Shown one piece after another: positions 52,066 to 60,157 of a stretch of DNA of 64,000 nucleotides. The first letter of the stretch is position 1, and every line of letters begins with the position of its first letter. Below the pieces are notes generated by a model. It saw only the letters and a list, made by a program, of their open reading frames with translations, was not told where the DNA came from and did no database searches. Source of the DNA: Arthrobacter caoxuetaonis (lineage in GTDB: Bacteria > Actinomycetota > Actinomycetes > Actinomycetales > Micrococcaceae); contig NZ_CP099466.1 in the NCBI RefSeq assembly GCF_023921125.1, positions 620,001 to 684,000 of the forward strand. Reading direction: 5' to 3'. The position numbers and the translations under genes were made by a program.

Positions 52066-53475
52066 ATGAGCACTGATAATCGACCAAGGGGTGGCCGCAC
52101 CAAGGCACCCGTCCCCGAAGGACTGCGTAAGGTCGTAGTCGCTTCCATGGCCGGCACGGTGGTGGAGTGGTACGAATTCTTCCTGTACGCGGCGGCGTCA
52201 ACCCTGGTCTTCGCCCGGCTGTTCTTTCCGAATGCCGAGACGGAATTGGACGGCATCATTGCAGCCTTCGTGACCTACGCCGTCGGTTTCGTAGCCCGTC
52301 CGGTCGGCGGAATCGTGTTCGGCCACTTCGGCGACAAGTTCGGCCGCAAGAAGCTGCTGCAGCTCAGCATCATCCTGGTGGGTGTTTCCACTTTCCTCAT
52401 GGGATGCCTGCCCGGCTTCGACTCCATCGGCTACTGGGCTCCGGCCATGCTGGTGGCCCTGCGGTTCATCCAGGGCTTCGCAGTCGGCGGCGAGTGGGGC
52501 GGAGCAGTGCTCCTGGTCGCAGAGCACAGCCCGAACAAGTCCCGGGGATTCTGGTCCAGCTGGCCGCAGTCCGCGGTTCCGATGGGCAACCTCCTCGCGA
52601 CAGGTGTCCTGTTCCTGCTCTCGGCCACGCTGACGGATGAGGCATTCCTCGGCTGGGGCTGGCGGGTGGCTTTCTGGCTGTCGGCAGTGATCGTGCTGGT
52701 TGGCTACTACATCCGGACAAAGGTCTCCGATGCGCCGATCTTCCTGGAAGCGCAGAAAGAGGTGGAGCAGGAAGCCAAGGGCTACGGCGTCCTGGAAGTT
52801 TTCAAGCGCTACCCGCGCGGCGTCTTCACCGCCATGGGCCTGCGCTTTGCGGAGAACATTCTCTACTACCTGGTGGTCACGTTCTCCATCACCTACCTCC
52901 GGACCGTGGTGGAAACGGACACGTCCCGGATCCTGCTGCTGCTGCTAATTGCGCACTTCATCCATTTCTGTGCCGTGCCGGTGGCCGGCCGGATGTCAGA
53001 TGCCCTGGGCAGGCGTCCGGTGTACCTGGCCGGCGCGATCCTCGGCGCAACCTGGGGCTTCTTTGCCTTCCCAATGATGGACACTGCGAACGACTTCATG
53101 ATCCTCGCGGCGGTGACGATCGGCCTGCTCTTCCACGCCCTGATGTACGCCGGACAGCCCTCGATCATGGCGGAAATGTTCCCGACCCGGATGCGGTACT
53201 CCGGCGTCTCGCTGGGCTACCAGGTGACCTCCATTGTGGCCGGTTCCCTGGCACCGATCATCGCGACGTCGCTGCTGGCGAGCTATGGCTCGTCCACTCC
53301 CGTGGCGCTGTACCTGCTCGGGGCATGCATCGTCACGGCAATCTCCGTGCTGCTGCTGCGGGAGACCAACGGCATTTCCCTGCACGACGTCGATGCAGCG
53401 GATGCGCAGGGCACTGCCGACCTGCTCGCAGCGTCGAAGTCAAAAGAGGAGCGCGGCACACCCCAGGGCAGCTAG
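52066..53475 (+). CDS. MHS-family metabolite:H+ symporter
   Basis: This 469-aa, 12-helix MFS protein has the MHS helix-1 sequence MAGTVVEWYEFFLYAAASTL, the loop HFGDKFGRKK and RFIQGFAVGGEWGGAVLLVAEH. Related carriers (ProP, ShiA, KgtP) take up osmolytes, shikimate or organic acids. ATG 52066 follows AAAGGAG with 8-nt spacing. The gene is divergent from the PKS operon but has no obvious link to it, and substrate is open. The C-terminal tail is charged and short. Confidence 0.9.
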   Translation: MSTDNRPRGGRTKAPVPEGLRKVVVASMAGTVVEWYEFFLYAAASTLVFARLFFPNAETELDGIIAAFVTYAVGFVARPVGGIVFGHFGDKFGRKKLLQLSIILVGVSTFLMGCLPGFDSIGYWAPAMLVALRFIQGFAVGGEWGGAVLLVAEHSPNKSRGFWSSWPQSAVPMGNLLATGVLFLLSATLTDEAFLGWGWRVAFWLSAVIVLVGYYIRTKVSDAPIFLEAQKEVEQEAKGYGVLEVFKRYPRGVFTAMGLRFAENILYYLVVTFSITYLRTVVETDTSRILLLLLIAHFIHFCAVPVAGRMSDALGRRPVYLAGAILGATWGFFAFPMMDTANDFMILAAVTIGLLFHALMYAGQPSIMAEMFPTRMRYSGVSLGYQVTSIVAGSLAPIIATSLLASYGSSTPVALYLLGACIVTAISVLLLRETNGISLHDVDAADAQGTADLLAASKSKEERGTPQGS

Positions 53476-53494
53476 TCCCGCAGCCGGACGGAAG

Positions 53495-53529
53495 CCGCTG
53501 TCCGTCAGGAATCCCGCTGTCCGTCAGGA
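53495..53529. repeat. Tandem 16-bp direct repeat
   Basis: CCGCTGTCCGTCAGGA occurs at 53495-53510 and again at 53514-53529, with a 19-nt period. The second copy contains the stop codon of the lysR gene (TGA on the minus strand at 53524-53526). A recent local duplication near the end of the gene is the simplest explanation. Confidence 0.7.
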
Positions 53530-54432
53530 GGCCAACAGGTCCTGGCGGGCAGCGGCTTCTGCCTGGATGGCTGAAACGACGGCCTGGACACGGGGTGAGC
53601 GCAGGGCCTCCGGGCGGGCTACGGCCCAGATGGGCAGCCGGCGTTCGAATTCAGTGGCCAGCACGGGTTCGAATCCCTCCCGTCCGGCCACCATGAAGTT
53701 CGGCAGCAGGCCGATCCCGGCTTCACGGCGCACTGCTTCCACCTGCGCGAAGATACTCGTGGCCTGGAAGGTTGAGCGGGGATCGGGGAGCCCTGTGGAC
53801 CGGTGGCCCAGTTCTTCCACCAGGAGCGTTGACTCGACGTAGGAGACGAAGCCGTGCCCGGACAGCTCATCAGCCGTCTGCGGTATCCCGTGGCGCTGGA
53901 GATAGCCGGGGGCGGCATAGAGCCGCAGCACGTAGTGGCCCAGGGGAATCGACTGCGCCGTACTGACGTCGGTGTGCCCCACCACCACCTCCAGGTCCAC
54001 TCCGGAGCGGTTCTGGCTCACCTTGCGGGTAGCGGAAAACATCTCGACGCTGATGCGCGGATGCTCGGCCTGCAGGCGGACCAGGGCGGGCGTGACGAAC
54101 TCCGCTCCAAACCCGTCAACGGTGCTGATCCGCACCAGGCCAGCCAGGGGATCGGCATCCCGTGCGAGCGCGCAGCGCAGGTTCCCGAGGCTCTCTTCGA
54201 TTGCTTCGGCAGCCCGCACAGCCTCGGCTCCCAGTGCTGTCAACTCCCAGCCGCGCGGGGTGCGCGAGAGGGTGCGGCCGCCCAGCTGCTTCTCCAACGC
54301 GATAATGCGGCGCGAAATGGTGGTGTGGGTGGTGCCCAGGGTCTCTGCCACTGCGTTGAAGCGTCCCAGCCTGGCGACGGTGAGAAGGATGAGCAGGTCA
54401 TCGGGACTGGGCAGGCGGCGATCAGTTTCCAC
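53524..54432 (-). CDS. LysR-family transcriptional regulator
   Basis: This 302-aa regulator has the LysR winged helix (AVAETLGTTHTTISRRIIAL, residues about 24-43, and the wing SRTPRGWELTALG). A periplasmic-binding-protein-like effector domain follows (about 90-300). GTG 54432 is preceded by GGAGGAGGAA and is preferred; the frame can extend to 54540, which would include the operator region. It is divergent from mmsBA across 208 nt, the classic arrangement for a LysR protein that controls the opposing operon. Confidence 0.9.
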   Translation of the reverse strand: METDRRLPSPDDLLILLTVARLGRFNAVAETLGTTHTTISRRIIALEKQLGGRTLSRTPRGWELTALGAEAVRAAEAIEESLGNLRCALARDADPLAGLVRISTVDGFGAEFVTPALVRLQAEHPRISVEMFSATRKVSQNRSGVDLEVVVGHTDVSTAQSIPLGHYVLRLYAAPGYLQRHGIPQTADELSGHGFVSYVESTLLVEELGHRSTGLPDPRSTFQATSIFAQVEAVRREAGIGLLPNFMVAGREGFEPVLATEFERRLPIWAVARPEALRSPRVQAVVSAIQAEAAARQDLLAS

Positions 54433-54510
54433 GACCGTGTTCCTCCTCCTGGTGGCTGAGCCGGACGCCGCTGCCACCCCGGCGGCTTCCCGGGAAGGAA
54501 ACAGCACCGG

Positions 54511-54571
54511 TGTGCACGGCTGCACATGCGGTCTGTGCATTCTGGCCTTGAACGCACCCTAGCAGGGTGCG
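54511..54571. promoter_or_regulatory. LysR/mmsBA operator and promoter region
   Basis: TGTGCA-CGGC-TGCACA (54511-54526) is a 16-bp perfect inverted repeat, with another TGTGCA half-site at 54534-54539. TTGAAC (54548-54553), 17 nt, then GAGTCT (54571-54576) is a possible mmsB promoter. A CGCACCCT/AGGGTGCG palindrome (54553-54571) fills the gap between its boxes. Two different dyads at this spacing suit LysR recognition and activation sites, plus perhaps a second regulator. Confidence 0.5.
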
Positions 54572-54640
54572 AGTCTGGTTCCGCGGCGGACGCGCAGCCC
54601 TCTCTCAGCAACAGCAGGACCTAAGCAAAGGAGCTTAACC

Positions 54641-55567
54641 ATGGCAGAAGTGGGATGGATTGGACTGGGGAACATGGGCGGGCCGATGGCCGCGAACCTG
54701 GTCAAGGCCGGTCATAACGTACGCGGTTTCGATCTCAGTCCGCGGGCTGTCGCGGCAGCCGAAGCAGCCGGAGTCCAGGCCGTTGCCAGCATTGCCGAAG
54801 CGGTGGCCGGCGCCGACGTCGTCTTCACCATGCTCCCCAAGGGTGAGCACTCCCGCGCCGTGTACCTGGAACCGGACGGAATCCTGGCCCACGCCTCGAT
54901 GGACACACTGCTCATCGATTCCTCGACGATTGATATTGAATCCGCCCAGACGCTGCATGATGCAGCGGCTGCGGAACGGTTCCGTTTTGTGGATGCCCCG
55001 GTCTCCGGTGGCATGAGCGGGGCACAGGCCGGCACCCTGACGTTCATGGTCGGCGGCGCCGAAGACGCGGTTGCCGATGCCGCCGTGTTCATCGAGCCGA
55101 TGGCCGGCAACGTGATCCCTACCGGCGGCCCCACCACGGGACAGGCCGCGAAGATCTGCAACAACCTCATGCTGTTCATCAACCTGGCGGCCACCGCGGA
55201 AGGAGCGGTCCTGGCCGACAGGCTGGGACTGGATAAGCAGGTGTTCTGGGACATCGCCTCCGTCTCCTCCGGAGACAGCTGGGCGCTCCGCACCTGGTAC
55301 CCGGTTCCGGGTGTCGTGGAGACGGCGGCGTCGAACAATGATTTCGAACCTACGTTCACCACGGAACTGGCGAACAAGGACATCAACCTCGCCATCGCCG
55401 CAGCCCGGGACACCGGGACTCCGCTGGAAATCGGTGAGCATGTCCAGCAGCTCTTTGCCCGGCTGATCGACGCCGGGCAGGCCGGCAAGGACTGCTCCAT
55501 GATCGTGAAACTCGTGGACGGCTCCCTGCAGGGCACCACGACGCCCGCCCAGGTCCCCGCGCCGTAG
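54641..55567 (+). CDS. mmsB: 3-hydroxyisobutyrate dehydrogenase
   Basis: The 308-aa NAD-dependent enzyme oxidises 3-hydroxyisobutyrate to methylmalonate semialdehyde in valine catabolism. It shows GLGNMGGPMAANLVKAGH, DAPVSGGMSGAQAGTLTFMV, the catalytic-Lys region GQAAKICNNL and the C-terminal ELANKDINLAI. CAAAGGAGC precedes ATG 54641. mmsA follows after 24 nt; the order mmsB-mmsA and the LysR upstream support this assignment over other beta-hydroxyacid dehydrogenases. Confidence 0.93.
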   Translation: MAEVGWIGLGNMGGPMAANLVKAGHNVRGFDLSPRAVAAAEAAGVQAVASIAEAVAGADVVFTMLPKGEHSRAVYLEPDGILAHASMDTLLIDSSTIDIESAQTLHDAAAAERFRFVDAPVSGGMSGAQAGTLTFMVGGAEDAVADAAVFIEPMAGNVIPTGGPTTGQAAKICNNLMLFINLAATAEGAVLADRLGLDKQVFWDIASVSSGDSWALRTWYPVPGVVETAASNNDFEPTFTTELANKDINLAIAAARDTGTPLEIGEHVQQLFARLIDAGQAGKDCSMIVKLVDGSLQGTTTPAQVPAP

Positions 55568-55591
55568 CGGCGCCCAACGAATCGAGAACCC

Positions 55592-57076
55592 ATGCAGCGC
55601 ATACCGCACGTCATCAACGGCAAACACGTCCCGGAAGCAGAGCGCTACGGGCCGGTCTTCAACCCGGCGACCGGAACCCAGGAAAAAGAGGTGGCCCTGG
55701 CCTCCGTGTCCCGGGTGGAGGAGGCCATCCAGGCTGCACGCGTTGCCCTGCCGGGCTGGCGTGCCACGTCCCTGGCCCGGCGCACCAACATCTTCTTCAA
55801 GGTCCGCGAACTGCTCACCGAACGCAAGGGCGAACTCGCGGCCATCCTGACCAGCGAGCACGGGAAGGTCCTCTCCGACGCTGAAGGCGAGATCACCCGC
55901 GGACTGGAGAACATCGAGTTCGCGACAGCCCTGTCCCAGACGCTGAAAGGGGAGCGGTCGGAGCAGGTGGCCTCCGGCGTCGACGTGCATTCCATCCGCC
56001 AGCCGGTTGGCGTAGTTGCCTGCATTACCCCGTTCAACTTCCCGGCCATGGTGCCGCTGTGGATGATTGGAAGCGCCCTGGCCTGCGGCAACACCGTCCT
56101 GCTGAAGCCCAGCGAAAAGGACCCCTCCGCCTCCGTGTTCATCGCGGAGCTGTTCGCCGAAGCCGGCCTGCCGGACGGCGTGCTGAACGTGGTGCACGGA
56201 GACAAGGAAGCCGTGGACGTGCTCCTGGAGCACCCGGAGGTGAAGGCCGTCAGCTTTGTCGGGTCGACGCCGATTGCCCGCACGATCTACCGGCGCGCGG
56301 CGGAACACGGCAAGCGTGTCCAGGCCCTGGGCGGCGCCAAGAACCACATGGTAGTCCTGCCCGACGCCGACCTGGACATGGCTGCTGACGCTGCAGTCTC
56401 CGCAGCCTACGGGTCGGCGGGAGAGCGGTGCATGGCAGTCAGCGTCCTGGTGGCCGTGGGCAGCATCGCCGATGACCTGGTCGAGGCTGTGCGCTCGCGG
56501 ATGGTGGGCTTGAAAATTGGCCCCGGCACGGATCCCTCCTCCCAGATGGGTCCGCTGATCACCGCCGAGCACCGGGACAAGGTGGCCTCCTACGTGGCCG
56601 GTGCCGCTGAGGAAGGCGCCACCGTGGTGGTGGATGGCCGGGAAGCACAGTTCGACGGCGACGGGTTCTTCCTGGGCGTCAGCCTGCTGGATCATGTGAA
56701 ACCGGGTATGAAGGCCTACGACGACGAGATTTTCGGGCCCGTGCTCTCCGTCGTCCGCGTTCCGACCTACAACGACGCCGTGCAGCTGGTGAACGAGAAC
56801 CAGTACGGCAACGGGACGGCGATCTTCACCCGCGACGGCGGTGCGGCCCGGGCCTTCGAGTTCGACGTCGAAGCCGGCATGGTGGGCGTGAACGTTCCCA
56901 TTCCCGTGCCGGTGGGGTCCTTCTCCTTCGGCGGCTGGAAGGACTCGCTCTTTGGCGACACCCACATGTACGGTCCGGACTCGATCCGCTTCTACACCCG
57001 CGGCAAGGTGGTCACCACGCGCTGGCCGGACCCGGCGACGTCGGAAATCGACCTGGGTTTCCCGCAGGTACTGTAG
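55592..57076 (+). CDS. mmsA: CoA-acylating methylmalonate-semialdehyde dehydrogenase
   Basis: This 494-aa aldehyde dehydrogenase converts methylmalonate semialdehyde to propionyl-CoA. It has PFNFP (Asn149), GSTPIAR, and catalytic Cys280 in GSAGERCMAV. Asn replaces the general-base Glu in GGAKNHMVVLPDAD, a mark of the CoA-dependent subfamily. Length is full and it pairs with mmsB in one operon. It ends 4 nt from the convergent CtaG-like gene. Confidence 0.95.
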   Translation: MQRIPHVINGKHVPEAERYGPVFNPATGTQEKEVALASVSRVEEAIQAARVALPGWRATSLARRTNIFFKVRELLTERKGELAAILTSEHGKVLSDAEGEITRGLENIEFATALSQTLKGERSEQVASGVDVHSIRQPVGVVACITPFNFPAMVPLWMIGSALACGNTVLLKPSEKDPSASVFIAELFAEAGLPDGVLNVVHGDKEAVDVLLEHPEVKAVSFVGSTPIARTIYRRAAEHGKRVQALGGAKNHMVVLPDADLDMAADAAVSAAYGSAGERCMAVSVLVAVGSIADDLVEAVRSRMVGLKIGPGTDPSSQMGPLITAEHRDKVASYVAGAAEEGATVVVDGREAQFDGDGFFLGVSLLDHVKPGMKAYDDEIFGPVLSVVRVPTYNDAVQLVNENQYGNGTAIFTRDGGAARAFEFDVEAGMVGVNVPIPVPVGSFSFGGWKDSLFGDTHMYGPDSIRFYTRGKVVTTRWPDPATSEIDLGFPQVL

Positions 57077-57080
57077 CGGC

Positions 57081-57833
57081 TTAGGCGCGTCGGATCTGGG
57101 GCAGCAGCCGGGCCGGGCCCAGCTGCTGCCCCAGCAGGATCCAGCCCAGGATGCCCTGGACGGCAATGCCCGCGAGAAGCAGCACCAACGCTCCGGCAGC
57201 GGTATTCCCGGCGCCGTCGGGAGGCGCCAGCCACAGCCAGCCTGCCAGTCCCGCATGGACGACGGCGGCGGCCAGCAGTGCGCCGGCCCGAAGCGGAAAA
57301 CTGTGCCGTACCGGTCCGGTTCCCAGCACCGCAGCGGTGAACAGGCAGCCTGTCGCCGCCAGATAGACGGTGACAAGCCAATGGACGGGCATCGACTGCT
57401 GCATCGCCGTGAACAGTCCGGTATGGAACATCGCCCACATTCCGCCGGCAACCAGCACGGTGGCGGCCACCGGGTGTGTCAGGAACCGTGCCGCCGGCCC
57501 ATTGACCAGGCGGCGGAGCCGGGACGCCGGAACGTCGTCGAGCGTTTTCATCGCCAGGGCCACCGGACGTGAGAGCACCAGCAGCAGCGGTCCGGCCATA
57601 CCGGCCAGGACGTGGGACAGGCTGAGGGCCGTGAGGTCCACGTGCGCCCATCCCGCGATCGGTTCCAGCACTGTCAGCAGTACCGTCAGCACCCCGGCGA
57701 GGAAACTCACCAGCCGCCAGGCCGGCCAGTGCCCGGACTTCTTCGAGACGGCACCGGCCCAATATGCGGCCACGGCGGCCACGGCGGGTATCAGGAAAAG
57801 GGACTCTGCCGGGAAATCGCCGTGGTTATGCAT
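57081..57833 (-). CDS. CtaG-like cytochrome c oxidase assembly membrane protein
   Basis: The 250-aa protein has about seven helices and resembles the caa3_CtaG family: SFLAGVLTVLLTVLEPIAGWAHVDLTALSLSHVLAGMAGPLLLVLSR includes the conserved His-containing region and the LxxGPPLLxLxxP-like motif, here split across helices. WAMFHTGLFTAM and HWLVTVYL supply further His residues. Family members insert or deliver copper for oxidase assembly. No oxidase or copper gene is adjacent, so this is an isolated copy and its role is uncertain. Confidence 0.75.
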   Translation of the reverse strand: MHNHGDFPAESLFLIPAVAAVAAYWAGAVSKKSGHWPAWRLVSFLAGVLTVLLTVLEPIAGWAHVDLTALSLSHVLAGMAGPLLLVLSRPVALAMKTLDDVPASRLRRLVNGPAARFLTHPVAATVLVAGGMWAMFHTGLFTAMQQSMPVHWLVTVYLAATGCLFTAAVLGTGPVRHSFPLRAGALLAAAVVHAGLAGWLWLAPPDGAGNTAAGALVLLLAGIAVQGILGWILLGQQLGPARLLPQIRRA

Positions 57834-57999
57834 GCGCTGCTGCCGGACGGGTCGGTGGACAGGGGAAACACACTGTCTGGGAACGCACTGTCTGGGACGG
57901 CGTCATGTTTCCGAACGTAACACCGCACCGGTCCCGGATGAACCCTCCTGCCCTAACCCGCACGTTGACAGATCCCGATCCCCGGCAAGGATAGAGGGC
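57834..57999. repeat. Short direct repeat in intergenic region
   Basis: CACTGTCTGGGA occurs at 57871-57882 and 57886-57897, giving a 15-nt period. TTGACA (57965-57970) is a possible -35 box for DUF503. I see no gene in these 166 nt. Confidence 0.5.
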
Positions 58000-58296
58000 A
58001 TGTGGACGGGGACCCTGGAATTCGACCTGCTGCTTGACGACGTGCATTCACTGAAGCAGAAGCGGTCGCTGGTGCGCCCGCTCGTAGCGGAACTGGCACG
58101 CAGGTTCGCTGTTTCCGCCGCCGAGACCGGCCAGCTGGATCTTCACCGTCGCGCGGAGATTGGAATCGGAATTGTGTCTGCGGACCGGGCCCACGTCGTC
58201 GAGGTGCTCGACGCCGCCGAGCGGCTGGTGGCCTACCGGCCGGAAGTGCAGCTGCTCAGCACCCGCAGGCGGGTGCTGAGCAGCGAGGATGAGTAG
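58000..58296 (+). CDS. DUF503 family protein
   Basis: The 98-aa protein begins MWTGTLEFDLLLDDVHSLKQKRSL, matching the DUF503/YlxP fold with its HSLKxKR signature, followed by EIGIGIVSADRAHVVEVLDAAER. Homologues are small alpha/beta proteins, sometimes linked to ribosome-associated genes. GAGGGC precedes ATG 58000. It is convergent with the thiamine-diphosphate enzyme, 3 nt away. Function is unknown. Confidence 0.85.
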   Translation: MWTGTLEFDLLLDDVHSLKQKRSLVRPLVAELARRFAVSAAETGQLDLHRRAEIGIGIVSADRAHVVEVLDAAERLVAYRPEVQLLSTRRRVLSSEDE

Positions 58297-58299
58297 GGC

Positions 58300-59976
58300 C
58301 TAGTACGCCTTGACCCGCTGCTCCACGATCAGGTGGATCAGTGCGAACTTCTTCTCTTCATCAATGGCCTTCAGCGCCGCCTCGATCGCTGCGGGTACAT
58401 CGGCGTCGTTCTCCACACGGACGCCGAACCCGCCGAACGCCTGTGCCATCAGCGCGAAGTCCGGGTTCTTCAGCTGGGTGCCGGAGATGCGGTCCGGGTA
58501 GTGCCGTTCCTGGTGGGTGCGGATGGTGCCGTATTCCTGGTTGTCCATCACCACCACCAGCGGGGTGGCACCGTACTGCGCCGCGGTGGCAAGCTCCTGC
58601 CCGTTCATCATGAACTCACCGTCCCCGGCGATGGTGACGACGCGGCGGCCCGGGTACGCCAGGGACGCGGCAATTGCCGAAGGCACCGAGTAGCCCATGG
58701 AACCGTTGCGGGCACTGAGCATCGAGGCGTAGCGGCGGGTGGGGAAGTACCGGTGCGCCCAGTTGGTGTGCTCGCCGGCGCCCAGGGTGATCATTGCGTC
58801 CTGAGGCAGGGTCGGCACCAGGTTGGCCATCAACGTGTCCATCCGGGCCGGGCCGGAGCCGGGTTCGGCCGGGGGAAGCGCCGCAAAGGACTCCTGCTCC
58901 TTCCGCATGCGGGAGGTCCAGGCCTTCCACTCGTCCTTCACCGGCAGGTCCATCATGACCAGGTCACGGACGAAGACATCCGGCTTGGCGACGATCTGGT
59001 AGGACACCGGGCCGGAGCGTCCGCGCAGCGAAGGATCGATGGTGACCAGGAAGTTCTTCTTCTCCCAGTCCTGCCGCACCACGAAGCCGTCGGTGATCAC
59101 ATCGCCCGGGACGGTCCCCACGAACACCAGCAGGTCGGTTTCTTCCAGCAGGTCGTAGGTCGGCTTGGGCCGGCCGTACCCGATCGGGCCCACATAGGAC
59201 GGCGAATCGAAGGAAATGGTGCCTTGGCAGCGCCACTCAGCGGCTGCCGGAAGATGGTGTTCCTCCAGCCAGCGGGTGAGGGACTCGGCGCCTTCCTGGG
59301 TCCAGTCGTTGCCGCCGGTAACGAACAGCGGCTTGTCTGCCTCCTTGAGCGCAGCCTGCAGGGCCTTCCAATCCGTGACGGTCATACCGCCCGGAGCAAC
59401 GGGGATGGGCGGGTGGAGCGCCGGGCTCACCTCGCGGCGGATGACGTCCTCAGGCAGGCCGACGACGACGGGGCCCGGGCGGCCGCTCATGGCGGCGAAA
59501 AACGCTTCGGCCACGATCTCGGACGCCCGCTCGGCGTGGTCCAGCACCATCACACGCTTGGCGCCGGTATCGAACCAGGCTTTGATGTCGAATTCCTGGA
59601 AGGCTTCGCGGTCCCGGTGTTCAAAGGGGATGAGCCCTACGAAGAGGACCATGGGGGTGGAGTCCTGCCAGGCGGTGTGGAGGCCAACGTGGGCGTTTGC
59701 GGCGCCGGGGCCGCGGGTCACCATGGCGATGCCGGGGAGCTGGTTCATCTTGCCGTCAGCTTCGGCCATGTAGGCCGCGCCGCCCTCGTGGCGGCACACT
59801 ACGGTTTCAATCTCGCTGTTGTGCAGTCCGTCCAGCACATCGAGGAAGCTTTCTCCGGGAACCACATAGGTGCGCTGAACGCCGTGGGCAATAAGGGAGT
59901 CGACAATGACGTGGCCGGCGGTCTTCACCTCCGCCCGGTCGGCAGGGGGAGAGGATACCGGTGCAATCTGAGTCAT
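58300..59976 (-). CDS. Thiamine diphosphate-requiring enzyme, acetolactate-synthase-like
   Basis: This 558-aa protein has the catalytic Glu in CRHEGGAAYMAEADGK and the cofactor motif GDGEFMMNGQELATAAQY, then MDNQEYGTIRTHQERHYPD. RNGSMGYSVPSAIAASLAYP precedes it. These are superfamily features, but the regulatory subunit and branched-chain neighbours of true acetolactate synthase are absent. Benzoylformate decarboxylase, oxalyl-CoA decarboxylase and related activities remain open. I chose ATG 59976, after AAAGG; the longer frame overlaps the divergent tex gene. Confidence 0.82.
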   Translation of the reverse strand: MTQIAPVSSPPADRAEVKTAGHVIVDSLIAHGVQRTYVVPGESFLDVLDGLHNSEIETVVCRHEGGAAYMAEADGKMNQLPGIAMVTRGPGAANAHVGLHTAWQDSTPMVLFVGLIPFEHRDREAFQEFDIKAWFDTGAKRVMVLDHAERASEIVAEAFFAAMSGRPGPVVVGLPEDVIRREVSPALHPPIPVAPGGMTVTDWKALQAALKEADKPLFVTGGNDWTQEGAESLTRWLEEHHLPAAAEWRCQGTISFDSPSYVGPIGYGRPKPTYDLLEETDLLVFVGTVPGDVITDGFVVRQDWEKKNFLVTIDPSLRGRSGPVSYQIVAKPDVFVRDLVMMDLPVKDEWKAWTSRMRKEQESFAALPPAEPGSGPARMDTLMANLVPTLPQDAMITLGAGEHTNWAHRYFPTRRYASMLSARNGSMGYSVPSAIAASLAYPGRRVVTIAGDGEFMMNGQELATAAQYGATPLVVVMDNQEYGTIRTHQERHYPDRISGTQLKNPDFALMAQAFGGFGVRVENDADVPAAIEAALKAIDEEKKFALIHLIVEQRVKAY

Positions 59977-60157
59977 CTTCGACCTTTCTTCCTTGAAACG
60001 TTGAGCTGCCTCCCCGGCCGGCACTGGCCGGGACGGCGCATCCCTATGTTCTACCCCATTCGCAGGCCGGTTCAGCAGATCATGAGCCAATGTGAAGGCT
60101 TTCTTTCCGGCGCCTTCATCCCCTCCTGGTGGCCGCCCGCGCCAACCATGCGGAACA

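Noticed and set aside
54635..57451. 938-aa open frame antisense to mmsB-mmsA
   Set aside because: It runs across two conserved genes and their gap with no recognisable motif, so it is a codon-bias artefact.
58300..59976. Calling the thiamine-diphosphate enzyme ilvB
   Set aside because: No ilvN or ilvC nearby, and the superfamily motifs do not distinguish acetolactate synthase from other decarboxylases.
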